Shown here: positions 54,736 through 64,000 of the stretch, piece by piece | How the letters are laid out: each line of letters begins with the position of its first letter | Numbering within the stretch: position 1 is the first letter of the stretch | Assembly: GCA_934047225.1 (NCBI GenBank) | Contig: OW203985.1 | Coordinates: 9,689,501-9,753,500 of the forward strand | DNA: 64,000 nt | Source: Ypsolopha sequella | Taxonomy: Eukaryota > Arthropoda > Insecta > Lepidoptera > Ypsolophidae | Reading direction: 5' to 3' | Notes under the pieces: generated by a model | Told to the model about the DNA's origin: nothing | The model's input: the letters and a program-made list of their open reading frames with translations, nothing else | Databases searched by the model: none | Program-made: the position numbers and the translations under genes

Positions 54736-54850
54736 CACGCGAGCGAAGCCGCGGGCATAATAGTAATTTAGCTTCTATTAAGTCCATATTTTGAAATGAA
54801 GAAACTTCAGTTTTGACAGCACTAAATATAAAGCCTTGAAAATCAGATTT
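54736..54850 (+). repeat. Repeat scraps (GCGAAGCCGCGGGC motif and MITE J arm)
   Basis: CACGCGAGCGAAGCCGCGGG at 54737, then GTTTTGACAGCACTAAATAT and AAAGCCTTGAAAATCAGA (MITE J right arm). Confidence 0.6.
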
Positions 54851-55152
54851 AATACATTATTACAGACCCTGTGAAAAATATTTTCCCTTTGTATGATTAT
54901 TCAATTATCCTTTCATAGTAAACTTCTCAGACGTAGCAGTAAAAAACCGATATCGTAAACATCTTGCCGATTAGTTTTCATGGAAGCGAATGTTATTTTG
55001 ACCTCCAGCACTGCTCTGTTTGCGGTTGTTGTTCCCAGAATTTGTAATCGTTTTTTCAATATTACGTAATTCCAAGTTAGTTAAATACTAATATTATTAG
55101 TATTATCAATTGGAAACATTCAAGTAAACAAAAATAAAATATAAATAAATAT
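54851..55152. other. No recognised feature
   Basis: AT-rich; nothing seen. Confidence 0.4.
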
Positions 55153-55500
55153 ATCGTCACGACATGAATCCCCGAGGGGGAGTAAGAGGTGTTCTGAGTG
55201 TGAACTGTGAACTGCAAATCACAGTCCACACTCGGTACACCCGCGTTTCAACGACGATTATTACGTCCCAACGTGAAGCCCTATCGCCGTTCTTCGGTCA
55301 CAAATACATGCTTTTTAGGCACTGAATAATATTACAAGATATCTATGTTTTTAGGGCATGCAGGTTTCCTCACGATGTTTTCCTTCACCGTTCAGCAAGT
55401 GAAAAGTATTGATGCTACAAATACTATGCAGTCTATGCACATAAATTCCTAAAATCTAATCAAACCTGGATCTCAAGATTGAGAGGCTAGCGTTCTACCC
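55153..55500 (+). repeat. Dispersed repeat family I with adjoining retroposon
   Basis: CGTCACGACATGAATCCCCG..CCACACTCGGTACACCCGCG..GCATGCAGGTTTCCTCACGA..TTTTCCTTCACCGTTCAGCA, then on the minus strand a tRNA-like GGGGTAGAACGCTAGCCTCT..GATCCAGGTTTGATTAG (55455-55502). Confidence 0.65.
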
Positions 55501-55504
55501 CTTG

Positions 55505-55646
55505 GGATCTAAAAAAGCCGACTTGGGTGAATCATAAAATGATTTGAAAGTAGGATAGAGTCTTGAGTTTTTTCACACGTGCAAAAGAGACGGCATTAGA
55601 ACAGAATCATAACGTGATTCATGCAAAACGGCCTTTTTAGAGGACC
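55505..55646. mobile_element. MITE family K, copy 2 (tandem pair, first)
   Basis: GGATCTAAAAAAGCCGACTT.. to ..ACGGCCTTTTTAGAGGACC. Same order as 31956-32096. Confidence 0.85.
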
Positions 55647-55648
55647 TG

Positions 55649-55790
55649 GGGACCTAAAAAGGCCAACTTGGGTGAATTATGAAATGATTTGAAAGTAGGA
55701 TAGAGTCAGAGTTTCTTCATGCGTACAAAAGAGACGGCATTACAACAGAATCATAATATGATTCATCCAAAGTGGCCTTTTTAGAGGACC
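55649..55790. mobile_element. MITE family K, copy 3 (tandem pair, second)
   Basis: GGACCTAAAAAGGCCAACTT.. to ..GTGGCCTTTTTAGAGGACC, separated from copy 2 by only two or three bases, same orientation. Confidence 0.85.
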
Positions 55791-56205
55791 TGAACTACCG
55801 CCTCTATATATTATGTACTGGGTGTTAAGATGAGGTTTTCGCCTCGCCAGTTTTCGGCTTCTGCAGCTTCATCTTAAGGGGCTGCACAATGCTAAAATTC
55901 AGTCTTGCTCTAACGCTTTTGTTTAATCGCTCTAATCAGATGCCGTGCACGCAAAACTTCAGTTATTTTGAAATTGCGGCTACATTAGGACATTAACTAT
56001 AATTTATTTATGTAATAAAGATGGTTTTTTATAGTTAGTATCTGTGTGTGTTTGTTTCGTTTCAATCGGTTTTGAAATATGGAAACTGAATCACATTTTT
56101 CGTGAAATTCATGCTTTTTAAAAGTATTATAATTGAAAGAAGATATATAAACCAATTCTGTATATAAACATAAACAAACGTTTTGAAAATATTTCTCGGG
56201 CCAGG
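55791..56205. other. MITE G terminal fragment, then unrecognised
   Basis: CTGGGTGTTAAGATGAGG..CCAGTTTTCGGCTTCTGCAG..CTTCATCTTAA at 55819-55876 is the two ends of MITE G joined. Beyond that nothing is recognised. Confidence 0.55.
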
Positions 56206-56265
56206 ATTCAATTCGAACCTGCGACCTCTTGTTTTCACAACAACTGCGCTACCGAAATAGACATT
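56206..56265 (-). mobile_element. tRNA-headed SINE fragment
   Basis: On the minus strand: GGTAGCGCAGTTGTTGTG (A box) and GTCGCAGGTTCGAATTGAAT (B box). Stem pairing is poor, so I do not call a tRNA gene. Confidence 0.6.
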
Positions 56266-57061
56266 ATGTAAAGCTTTCTAATAACTTATAATATCTATTA
56301 TTGTGTTCATGATATTTTCCTTTACATTTTCTTGCCCCAATTTTCATTCCGTTCCGTTTGAGTGAATAACCTTAACTTTTCTTTTCAATTTTTTTTTCCC
56401 ATGAAAATTAAAGTTTGCGGGTAGATAGATGTCGAATGGGGACTTGGAACAAATCCTAAGTTATGTATGGTATTATTTTATCGTTTACTTCCAAAAAACA
56501 CAAACAATGGTACTGAAAACATTGTACATAAGTAAGAAACGGTAGGTTGTACTCACGACACGGCATTAGATTTTTAGCTACAGTTTTGCAATTATGAATT
56601 ATGGCACCAACATGCTGGTTATGCAAGCATAACATGTCACTGTTATCGATGTGAATATGACAAACATGTCGCAGACTCGCAGGCAACTCCATAAAGTACC
56701 AATGTTTATTGTTACAGCTTTAAAAACAATTTATGTTGCAAGTTAGTTAAAATTAAGTGGGCACTTCGATTGAAATGTTCAGTTATTTGTTGCAATATTA
56801 ATTTTATAAAGCCACGATTTTTTGAAGGTACATGTTTGTAAAACAAAGGAGCATTTGTTACGAAACCATATATATTTCATATGTATTTCAGAAACTAAAA
56901 TACAAAGCTACAAATTAGTCTGTCGAATAAAGACGAGTTATGCGTAATTAGCATTCAACTGACCTATTCAGGGTCATTACAAAGTTCAACATCTTTACTA
57001 TGATAGAAATACATTTCTATGTTTGAACACTTGGCGATTTATCCATCAAGGACATATAAAT
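56266..57061. other. No recognised feature
   Basis: AT-rich; a 78-codon minus ORF (56456-56692) without a domain. Confidence 0.4.
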
Positions 57062-57386
57062 TAACATTATATCATTGCAGTATATCCCGGTTCAGAGCTC
57101 CTCACATCCAGATTTACTTATCTTTCTGCGTTTCTATACTGCAATGATATAATGTTAAGACAATATTTATGTACAGTACATATACATTAACATTATTATT
57201 GCAGTAAAGAAACGCAGAAGGAAAAGTAAATCTGGATGTGAGGAGCTCTGAACCGGGATTGGTAGAGCAATCGTCCGGTAAGCGAGAGGTTCGCTTACCG
57301 GGCGATTGCTCCACCAATCTCCTTGCTCCTCGCATCCAGATTTACTTTTCCTTCTGCGTCTGTTTACTGCAATGATATAATGTTAA
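57062..57386. mobile_element. Compound foldback element, about 325 bp
   Basis: The outer pair is AACATTATATCATTGCAG (57063) and CTGCAATGATATAATGTT (57368). Two further internal pairs share GATTTACTT..TTCTGCG and GGAGCTCTGAACCGG. A perfect inner hairpin around GATTGGTAGAGCAATCG and CGATTGCTCCACCAATC lies at 57257-57320. A scrap is at 37258. Confidence 0.8.
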
Positions 57387-57497
57387 ATTTAACTTTCTAT
57401 CAATAATTATTCTACGGGAACAGTACTTAGCATTAAAATGCCTTCACGAATGAAACAAATCGAAAATTTGCCAACCATTTGTAAATTGTTGTCTTTT
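57387..57497. other. Spacer before possible exon
   Basis: AT-rich, ends in a pyrimidine-rich TTGTTGTCTTTTAG acceptor-like string. Confidence 0.35.
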
Positions 57498-57499
57498 AG

Positions 57500-57626
57500 G
57501 TCAACTGCAGCTCATGACAAGCAGAGGTTCTTTGGCGACGAGCCCATTGGAAGCGTCACGTGTCGAATTAATCGTCGATTTGTTACAAATTTCGCCATCA
57601 CCTCTCAGACGCTTTCTTTGCCTTAA
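57500..57626 (+). CDS. Possible terminal coding exon of a host gene (unnamed)
   Basis: A TTGTTGTCTTTTAG acceptor ends at 57499. The following 127 nt are distinctly less AT-rich than the flanks and open in one frame (from TCA at 57501) to TAA at 57624-57626, reading STAAHDKQRFFGDEPIGS and on to SQTLSLP. I recognise no domain. An ATG-started ORF also reaches back to 57438. A chance ORF or repeat fragment is possible; I found no second copy in the window. No poly-A signal is evident just downstream. Confidence 0.25.
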
Positions 57627-57784
57627 CTCCACATAAAAACAAACGATAGTAGCTTTTATCACTTGGTAATATGGGCTATGTTAGCTGTCGATAACAGTTG
57701 GCTGCCCTGTATATTATGATGCAACTGACCCAGTATTGTCTTTTAATTGCATACATGGTCGATAACGAGCCGATTCACCTAGCT

Positions 57785-58110
57785 CAGGGATGGAGAAACT
57801 ACGGCTCGCTGGCCATCTCCGGCCCGCGAAGTGTTGAAATCCAGCCCGCGACCATCAAACAAAAATCAAGTTGTTGTATTGTTAGAAATTTCGCAGCTAA
57901 CTTGAAAGTTTAATTTAATTGCAATTTGCAATTTATTTCTTATTTCAATAGTTATTTTGTAATATTGCACAATAAATTACTGTTTCAAAATACATACAAA
58001 TATTTTTATTTCAGTAAATAATATAGCCAAAAATGCAACAACTTAGCCCACCATATATACGTATTTATAGTAAATATTGGCATGCGAAGGAAAAAGTTTC
58101 CCCATCCCTG
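57785..58110. mobile_element. 326-bp hAT-type non-autonomous element
   Basis: CAGGGATGGAGAAACTACGG..TCCGGCCCGCG at the left; AAGTTTCCCCATCCCTG at the right. An 8-bp duplication ACCTAGCT (57777-57784) and GCCTAGCT (58111-58118), one change. CAGGGRTGG..CGGCCCGC ends are typical of hAT elements. No transposase. Confidence 0.85.
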
Positions 58111-58249
58111 GCCTAGCTGGTAGCTAGACAATCGAGCTCGGCCGCTTGATCCATTCTTTTGTGTGCTGCTGAAATCATAATTAAAATACGCATCCTAATT
58201 ACAACATTATTTCCATGAGAGTGTAGTTAGGTATGTTTTTATGATTTTT
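58111..58249. other. No recognised feature
   Basis: Short spacer. Confidence 0.4.
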
Positions 58250-58622
58250 TCAATGCAAGTGCTCGTAAAGGCCCACTTTTTATGCATCAAAACCGAACAG
58301 AAAGTCGATTAGTTTGCCCTAGGGCGTTATTATTTTTAAAATTTTATTTATTTACAATGGTTGGCTAACCTACAGCCTTTCCTGTGTACCATAAACATTA
58401 TACTTTTTTTCCACTGTTTAATTGCTTTGGATACAGTCCTTTTGAGCCAATTATAATTTAAAGTTGACAAGATTATATTTGTTTTATTTCCTCACACTAT
58501 GCATTAAAAAATGTAGTATGATACACGGGCGTAAGAACAATAAATTACTCGGTTACGTTTAAAACACGAGCGCTCGTAATTTATTCCTTTGCGCCCTTGT
58601 AGCATAAACTACTATTAGGATG
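58250..58622 (-). repeat. Repeat family C, full copy 3 (minus strand)
   Basis: TTCAATGCAAGTGCTCGTAA..GCCCTAGGGC..GGCTAACCTACAGCC..CACACTATGCATT, then the palindromic head with an inner ACGAGCGCTCGT palindrome, ending TTGTAGCATAAACTACTA. Confidence 0.8.
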
Positions 58623-59532
58623 ACGTGTGTAAAAGGACAGATATCTTTAACCCTTACATTATTACATTACAGGTCTGGAAAAAAAACAATAAGTAGTCAA
58701 ACAATTAACTAACTTCAAAATTATGTCTCAGTTTTCCAAGTACATACTCGTATTATATTTACAAGGTGTGCTTATAAAAGTAGTTAGGGTTAATTTAATT
58801 TAAGTAAAAACTATTAAAGCTGCTACGTTTTCGCAGACAAACTGCAAAGTTTTGCGAAATATATGTATCTAGAATAAGTTAATTTACTATGTGTTAAATA
58901 AATGATAAAAAAAAAAACAGAAAATGGAATATATCAACCTTTTGCGGTAGAAGTAGCGTAAGCGATAAAAAATGGCAAATTAATCTCTATAGTGTAACCT
59001 ATACAAAAAAAAAAACGCTTCTAATAAGCTAACAATTAGGTTGATATAAATAATTGTTGGATAAATGGCAAAGTATAAAAAATATATATTATACAATTGA
59101 AAGTCTTTTTTATAGATAATAAATATTACGTAATTTTTTGGAGGAATATACCTATTTATATATGGTCAGAAGAGCCTTAAAAGTGTTAAGGGTCTATTCG
59201 AATCTAGATTTGTAAGGAAAGCACAAAAAAAGATATAAAGCCCAGTAAGCTTCTAGCTTGATCTTTCTACTTATCACACTGCAAGGAAAATATCCCGGGT
59301 TGCTGCTACTTGCAAATACAAGTGTGTCACGTGATTTCCTATAAGCTCAATGTGCGAAAAGGCTGTTCACAATTGGCCTTCAGACGAAAGCCCTTTTGGG
59401 TTGTTGGTTCTTTGCCAAAATAATCGTTCCAAAACTACTCGTGTCATGTGGGACATGGGGGCGGTATCTTAGGAACCTTATGTCTTGGCAATAAGGAACA
59501 ATTTGAATGTTTATTTGTGTGGGGCATGAAGA
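58623..59532. other. No recognised feature
   Basis: AT-rich; nothing recognised until the GC-richer stretch that follows. Confidence 0.4.
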
Positions 59533-59646
59533 ATGTTGTACGAAGATGGCACAGAATACAGTTACTGTGACCTTGACTTTGACGAGATCGTCGACTCCGA
59601 CGCTTGGGTGAGGCTGGTGCGACGCTCCTTGGCCCTTGAGGTTTAG
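59533..59646 (+). CDS. Possible short coding segment (unnamed)
   Basis: An ATG frame of 37 codons, acidic then basic (MLYEDGTEYSYCDLDFDEIV, then DSDAWVRLVRR), ends TAG 59644-59646. It is clearly more GC-rich than its flanks and has a coding-like third-position pattern, but there is no clear acceptor. A 73-codon minus ORF overlaps. It could be a host terminal exon or a chance frame. I recognise no domain. Confidence 0.2.
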   Translation: MLYEDGTEYSYCDLDFDEIVDSDAWVRLVRRSLALEV

Positions 59647-60145
59647 ACCAAAAAAATACTGTCAAGTAATGTGCACTACATGTAACACTAACGCTACTGG
59701 CAAACAGTTGTAGGAGAAAAAAAAAAGAATCTCGTATGCTTATTCTACTGAATTATTGAGAAGTAAGTTTCCCATAAAAAAAAATTTACGAAAATGGATT
59801 AAAATACAATTTTATAAGAATTAGCTTTCATTCAATGTTACCTGTCTATTTTCAACCCGGTTGATATACATAATCATGTATATTTTAGTCTGGACGGAGA
59901 ATCGAGAAAAACAACTTCACGCAAACACGATAATGCAATAATGTATTCATACTCGATGACCAAAAGCGAGATATATATTAAGCCAGATGGCCAAAGGCCA
60001 TGATAGCCAGACTAATAGTAAAATATTAAGTCACTTTATGAATACAATACAAAGAAATGTATATAATATATTTTTCAAAGTACATTTTAATTTAAGTTCA
60101 TTTTATGTACAAGTTTTATTATAACGTGTTTTCTACACATAAAAA
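59647..60145. other. No recognised feature
   Basis: AT-rich; TGGCCAAAGGCCA palindrome at about 59988. Confidence 0.4.
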
Positions 60146-60447
60146 ACAGGCCAAGTGGCACTTGGCACTTGCACTTGGCAAGTGCTAGTCGGACTCGCGC
60201 ACGAAGGGTTCCGTACCATTATCTATAAAAATGGCAAAAAACATGTCTGTTATATGGGAGCCCCCTTAAATATTTATTTTATTCTGTTTTTTAGTATTTG
60301 ATGTTATAGCTGCTACAGAAATACATAATCTGTGAAAATTTCAACTGCCTAACTATCACGGTTCATGATGTACAGCCTGGTGACAGACGGACAGCGGAGT
60401 CTAAGTAATAGGGTCCCGTTGGTTACCCTCTGGGTACAGAACCCTCA
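60146..60447 (+). repeat. Dispersed repeat family D, compact copy
   Basis: AACAGGCCAAGTGGCACTTG..CTAGTCGGACTCGCGCACGA..GGGTTCCGTACC at the start (with a CACTTGGCACTTG short duplication) and GACAGACGGACAGCGGAGTC..GGTCCCGTTGGTTACCC at the end. Confidence 0.8.
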
Positions 60448-60648
60448 AAAAAGATATATTTTATGTAGTTCTGTGAGGGTCAAATAAAAGAGTCTAAGCA
60501 GATACAAACCAAGAAGCTAAAGTTAGTGTTCACTTGTCGCATCATCACATATATTCATGCAAATTCACACAAGTTGATCGACCGGTTTCTTTATTTTGTG
60601 AGAAAATGGCCTCAAGTTTTAGTGAAATAATGAAAGATAGATAATGAT

Positions 60649-60804
60649 GTCGATTCGGTGTAGCACATCTTAACTTAATTTGACAGGACTGAACTTAATT
60701 TAAGCGTTCTGTCCTTGTCTTTTCGATAAAGAAAGAAACAGACAGCACGCTTAAAGTAAGGTTAGTCCTGTCAAATAAGTTAAGTCCTGTTACGCCGAAT
60801 CGAC
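60649..60804. mobile_element. Palindromic MITE family A, copy 7
   Basis: GTCGATTCGGTGTAGCACAT.. to ..TTACGCCGAATCGAC, complete and uninterrupted, 156 bp. Confidence 0.9.
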
Positions 60805-61844
60805 ACAATTACGCTGTTAATTAAAATAAGAAAAACAAATCCTTTTAAAAGCTTTTACATTTCAAATACAATACCTCACCAGAGACTTAAAACACAACAC
60901 ACATGGTACGAAAGTACATAGAAAAAGTACGTGTAATACATGTGAGATTTTTCCTGAAAGGAAACTTTTCCCAAAGCCTAAGTGGATTACAATGGTAAAT
61001 ATAAAAATAATGTATTTTTACGAATACATGTGCCAGCAAGAATAAGTGTACATTTCCTTAATAAAAATGTGTATTTTCCGGGAAAGTGTACAAACAGGAA
61101 TCCAAACGTGTAGTTAGCAATTCCATAAATGTTTGTGTTCGCCCTTTCCTTTAACCCCTTTCCTTTAACCGGTTAATGTAGTAGACTATTATACCTATAT
61201 GCAGACATTTATAGCGTTACTCAAAAATACCAGTATAAAGTGTTTCATTGCAAAATGTAAATTGAACATTTTAGAATGTCGAAGACGTCGAGCGACAATG
61301 GGAAATTGAAATTCTGCATAAACATACCTTGATCCTTAATGTAAGATACCATCTGAACAGGTTTTTCAAATTTATCATTTTAAAGCTATGGTAAGCTTTA
61401 CGCGTAACTACAAAAACATTGAAAAAAATAAATCTGTTTTTGATAAATTTTTCGTCATAAACGGAATAAAATGAAGAAGTAATCACATAATGTTTTATGA
61501 AAATTAAGACAATCTCAATATTTTTCCTTAAATTTGAATTGGAATATTGAAATAATTCCAAATTCTAATATAAATTTCAATTATTAGAAAATTTAAGATA
61601 GAAGCAAAAATTTTGGAAAATATCACGGATTTTAGGGGTATAGTCACCTTAATAACGTTATGAAGTATCACACGTACCTAATGAAAACGATATATTACAT
61701 ATATGGCGTCAATATTGTCATTTTATGCGTATTTGACACAAAATAACTTTATATACCGATATAAATACCGTTTGACTGAAAATAACGTTTTTTTTATCTT
61801 CAATACCTAATGTTTTAAATGTATAACCCGTTTTCAAGGTTGGA
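60805..61844. other. No recognised feature
   Basis: About 1 kb AT-rich; a 96-codon minus ORF (61271-61561) has no domain. Confidence 0.4.
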
Positions 61845-62150
61845 TATGTAGCAGCCAGTTTCTAAACGTTCGCTGTTTTGTAGTATGCCGTTCGGCAAAT
61901 TGAAAAATGTCCGCCGTTTGTAAAATGACTTCGTATTTTTCCCCAAGAAGTGAAAAATAGGTGCGGTTACCAGCGGAGCGAGGCGGAGCGTGTTAGGTTT
62001 ACAGTACATATTGGGAGCCAACTCTAAAAGTTTCTAACAGAATTACTATATGCCGAGGCAAATAAGAAAATCCTGAATTCTACTATTTGACGAAGATTCA
62101 AAATAGCGAGCGTTTAGAAACTGACAACGCCATTTGTATACGGCGGATTA
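61845..62150. mobile_element. Foldback family E, copy 5
   Basis: CAGCCAGTTTCTAAACGTTC.. mirrored by ..CGAGCGTTTAGAAACTGACA; the core GGTGCGGTTACCAGCGGAGC and GAGCGTGTTAGGTTTACAG is shared with copies 1-4. Confidence 0.75.
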
Positions 62151-62343
62151 TTACTATTTGCTTGCAACATATATTATACGAGTAAGTCATAGCGTCGGCT
62201 TCTATTTTCACGGGGGCGCGGGAAACATAACACACCCCAACGCCTATTAATTGAGCTACTGAGCTGATATAATTTATTTTCTGAGAAAACTGATCTTATC
62301 TTTATATAAAAGTCTTTAAATTGCCGGTCTTAGTTTTACTGTA
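62151..62343. other. No recognised feature
   Basis: Short spacer. Confidence 0.4.
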
Positions 62344-62968
62344 CTGGGTGTTAAGGTGAGCCGAAAACTGGCAATAGTACACGTCTATACAAACAAATTT
62401 TACTACGAAACCAACTCCCAAATCGCGAAAAAATATGTTAAGAGGCTATGCGAATTTTATTTTTGTCACTGCCACTCTAAGCGAAAACACGCTTAGTGCG
62501 AGAGGGGCGGATTCAGGGCGAAAGCGAAAAATGTTAGTTTTATAATTTTTATAAAAAAACTAAAATAGCTAGCAAAATTTCAAATATCAAATCTCTAGAT
62601 ATTGTTGAAACACAACTAATAAAATATGTTTGAGTTCTGTATATGGTTCCTATTCGTAAAACGAGGAGAAAAAGTGTGTCTGAAGAGCTCATTTCAACAA
62701 TTATTTCTATCGAGGAAAATTTATCCAAACATGTTTCCCAATTTCAAAACCCTAGATTATATAGTCAAAATGCATATACCAGAAATTTATTAAAATTTTC
62801 CGTTTATATCATGAAATACATAGAAAAGAAACACCCGTATTTTTTTCGCATATCGCCTTAAAATAACTAATATTTTTTCATGAATTCTCGTTTTTTTTTC
62901 ACGGAACACTCTTCATGTTCGTGTGCTATGACCAGTTTCCGGCTTCCGTAACATCATCTTAACATTCT
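62344..62968. mobile_element. Long form of MITE G carrying repeat F
   Basis: CTGGGTGTTAAGGTGAGCCG..AAAACTGGCAATAG at the left and CCAGTTTCCGGCTTCCGTAA..CATCATCTTAACATTCTG at the right match the ends of MITE G; TA flanks at 62342-62343. The interior (62450-62860) is repeat F. This copy shows that F is the inside of the parent of MITE G, and that 51746 is a deletion derivative. Confidence 0.7.
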
Positions 62969-63339
62969 GTATAAAATTAACTTATATAAACCAATATTGT
63001 GACAAGATCTTGTAGCAATTTTTGTTACGGGAAAAAATATATCATGTTTAAAAAGATAAAGAGATGAATTAATTGCCGGTGATGAAACCACGAACTTCAA
63101 TATGGAGACATAAAATCTTGAATATTTTTGCTGTTGAAAGAGACATCGATCAGTCCTAAATAAAATAAATAAAAACCGATCAAATTGATTTCCAAAGCGC
63201 GATCACGATTTATTTCGACTTCGACAACATATTGAGGCTTTCGAACTGCAGCACTGATGACACCGTCTCGTCACGACCTAGAGTGTGGATTCGCCTTTCG
63301 AAATCAATAGAACATCACATATCCATTAGTGAAGCGGCG
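62969..63339. other. No recognised feature
   Basis: AT-rich; nothing seen. Confidence 0.4.
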
Positions 63340-63410
63340 GTGGCTCAGTCAGTGGTACGCCAGACACTCAATCTTGAGACCCAGGTTGGAATCCTGCCGA
63401 TCGAGCAAGC
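63340..63410 (+). mobile_element. tRNA-headed SINE
   Basis: GCGGTGGCTCAGTCAGTGGT (A box) and CAGGTTGGAATCCTGCCG (degenerate B box), similar to 47106-47170. A 66-codon ORF across it is not a gene. Confidence 0.6.
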
Positions 63411-64000
63411 ACCGATGAGTTTTTGGAATTGAACAGTATAGTAAATCTTTAGGTATGCCCCAAAAATGAGTTGATGCACGAATTATGGCGATAGAGCCTA
63501 CGTCTACCAAGTTTCGTCGCTTTAAACGTGATAGTTAACACCGCAGACACCTTTGACACCGCATGCAACCTCAACGTAAAGTAACGCATTATATCTCAAG
63601 GGATATAAAGTTATATGAAAATCCCTAGGGATTAAAGTGATTTAAATTTGGAACGTCAAATTTGTGTGGAAACTCGTGGAAAACAATTGCCCATATGGGA
63701 TTGTAAAGAGGTTTGTTCGAAAATCGAACTGGCCAACATAAGCAGAATTCAACAAAAAGAAAAAAAGCGTTTACAAAGAATGTGAAACAAAAGACGGTGT
63801 TTGGTGCTGTGATTGTCGGTGAATTTTATTGAATTATTAATGTTGATAAAAAATGTCGAGCTTTTTATTGTCTCGCAGAAGGTGTGAAAAGTAGAGTATG
63901 CTCCTCTGGAATAAAGCCTGTCTTTGTCTTGGGCAGCTTGAACCCCTCGCTTGGCTTGAAGTCCTTTACTCAGGACTCTATATAAAGAGTCCCTCGTTAC
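63411..64000. other. No recognised feature
   Basis: May hold the body of the SINE at its start. Otherwise unrecognised; runs off the window. Confidence 0.4.

Noticed and set aside
1..64000. LTR retrotransposons or endogenous viral sequences
   Set aside because: No long direct terminal repeats with TG..CA ends and no gag, protease, integrase or envelope-like frames were seen.

Overview
The window is AT-rich, intergenic or intronic DNA from an insect, most likely a moth or butterfly. The evidence is the repeat content: tRNA-headed SINEs, jockey-like LINE tails ending in TCTTG repeats, a SINE family with a GGAT-type tail, dense foldback MITEs and a decayed mariner transposase. These match repeat types I know from Lepidoptera. 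The species cannot be named from the sequence. There is no bacterial-style gene packing, no operon, no rRNA, no functional-looking tRNA and no host gene that I can name. Open reading frames are mostly 60 to 110 codons long, as expected by chance or from repeats.

Layout. 0-5 kb: MITEs, one split by a 603-bp TA-flanked element, then a foldback whose right side lies in a 547-bp tandem duplication. 5-13 kb: a decayed element with a recombinase-like ORF fragment, a tRNA-derived SINE, LINE tails, a TA-flanked MITE, two TTAA-flanked elements and a LINE 3' end. 13-25 kb: a SINE, foldbacks, and two related elements (17.9 and 20.0 kb) that share a long hairpin and a conserved exon-like segment. 25-33 kb: many small palindromic MITEs, a hammerhead-like motif at 29.3 kb, and an acceptor/donor splice juxtaposition at 31.89 kb. 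33-41 kb: three more SINEs, a three-level nest of elements (35.16-36.00 kb), and a jockey-like LINE fragment split by a hAT-type element. 41.4-43.1 kb: eleven exact-length 148-bp tandem units. 43-52 kb: diffuse repeats, a SINE carrying a palindromic MITE, and a CpG-rich patch. 52.3-53.3 kb: a mariner transposase pseudogene with an intact DD34D triad but three breaks. 53-64 kb: a near-perfect palindrome, tandem MITEs, another hAT-type element, and two possible host exons (57.5 and 59.5 kb).

How the parts relate. Nothing here forms a pathway. The window records layered transposition. Insertion order can be read from target-site duplications (TA, TTAA, 8 bp) and from elements split by others. 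The parts most worth testing are the 148-bp array, the juxtaposed splice sites, the conserved mini-exon inside the foldback family, and the hammerhead-like motif. All family names below come from motifs seen by eye. No database search was run.
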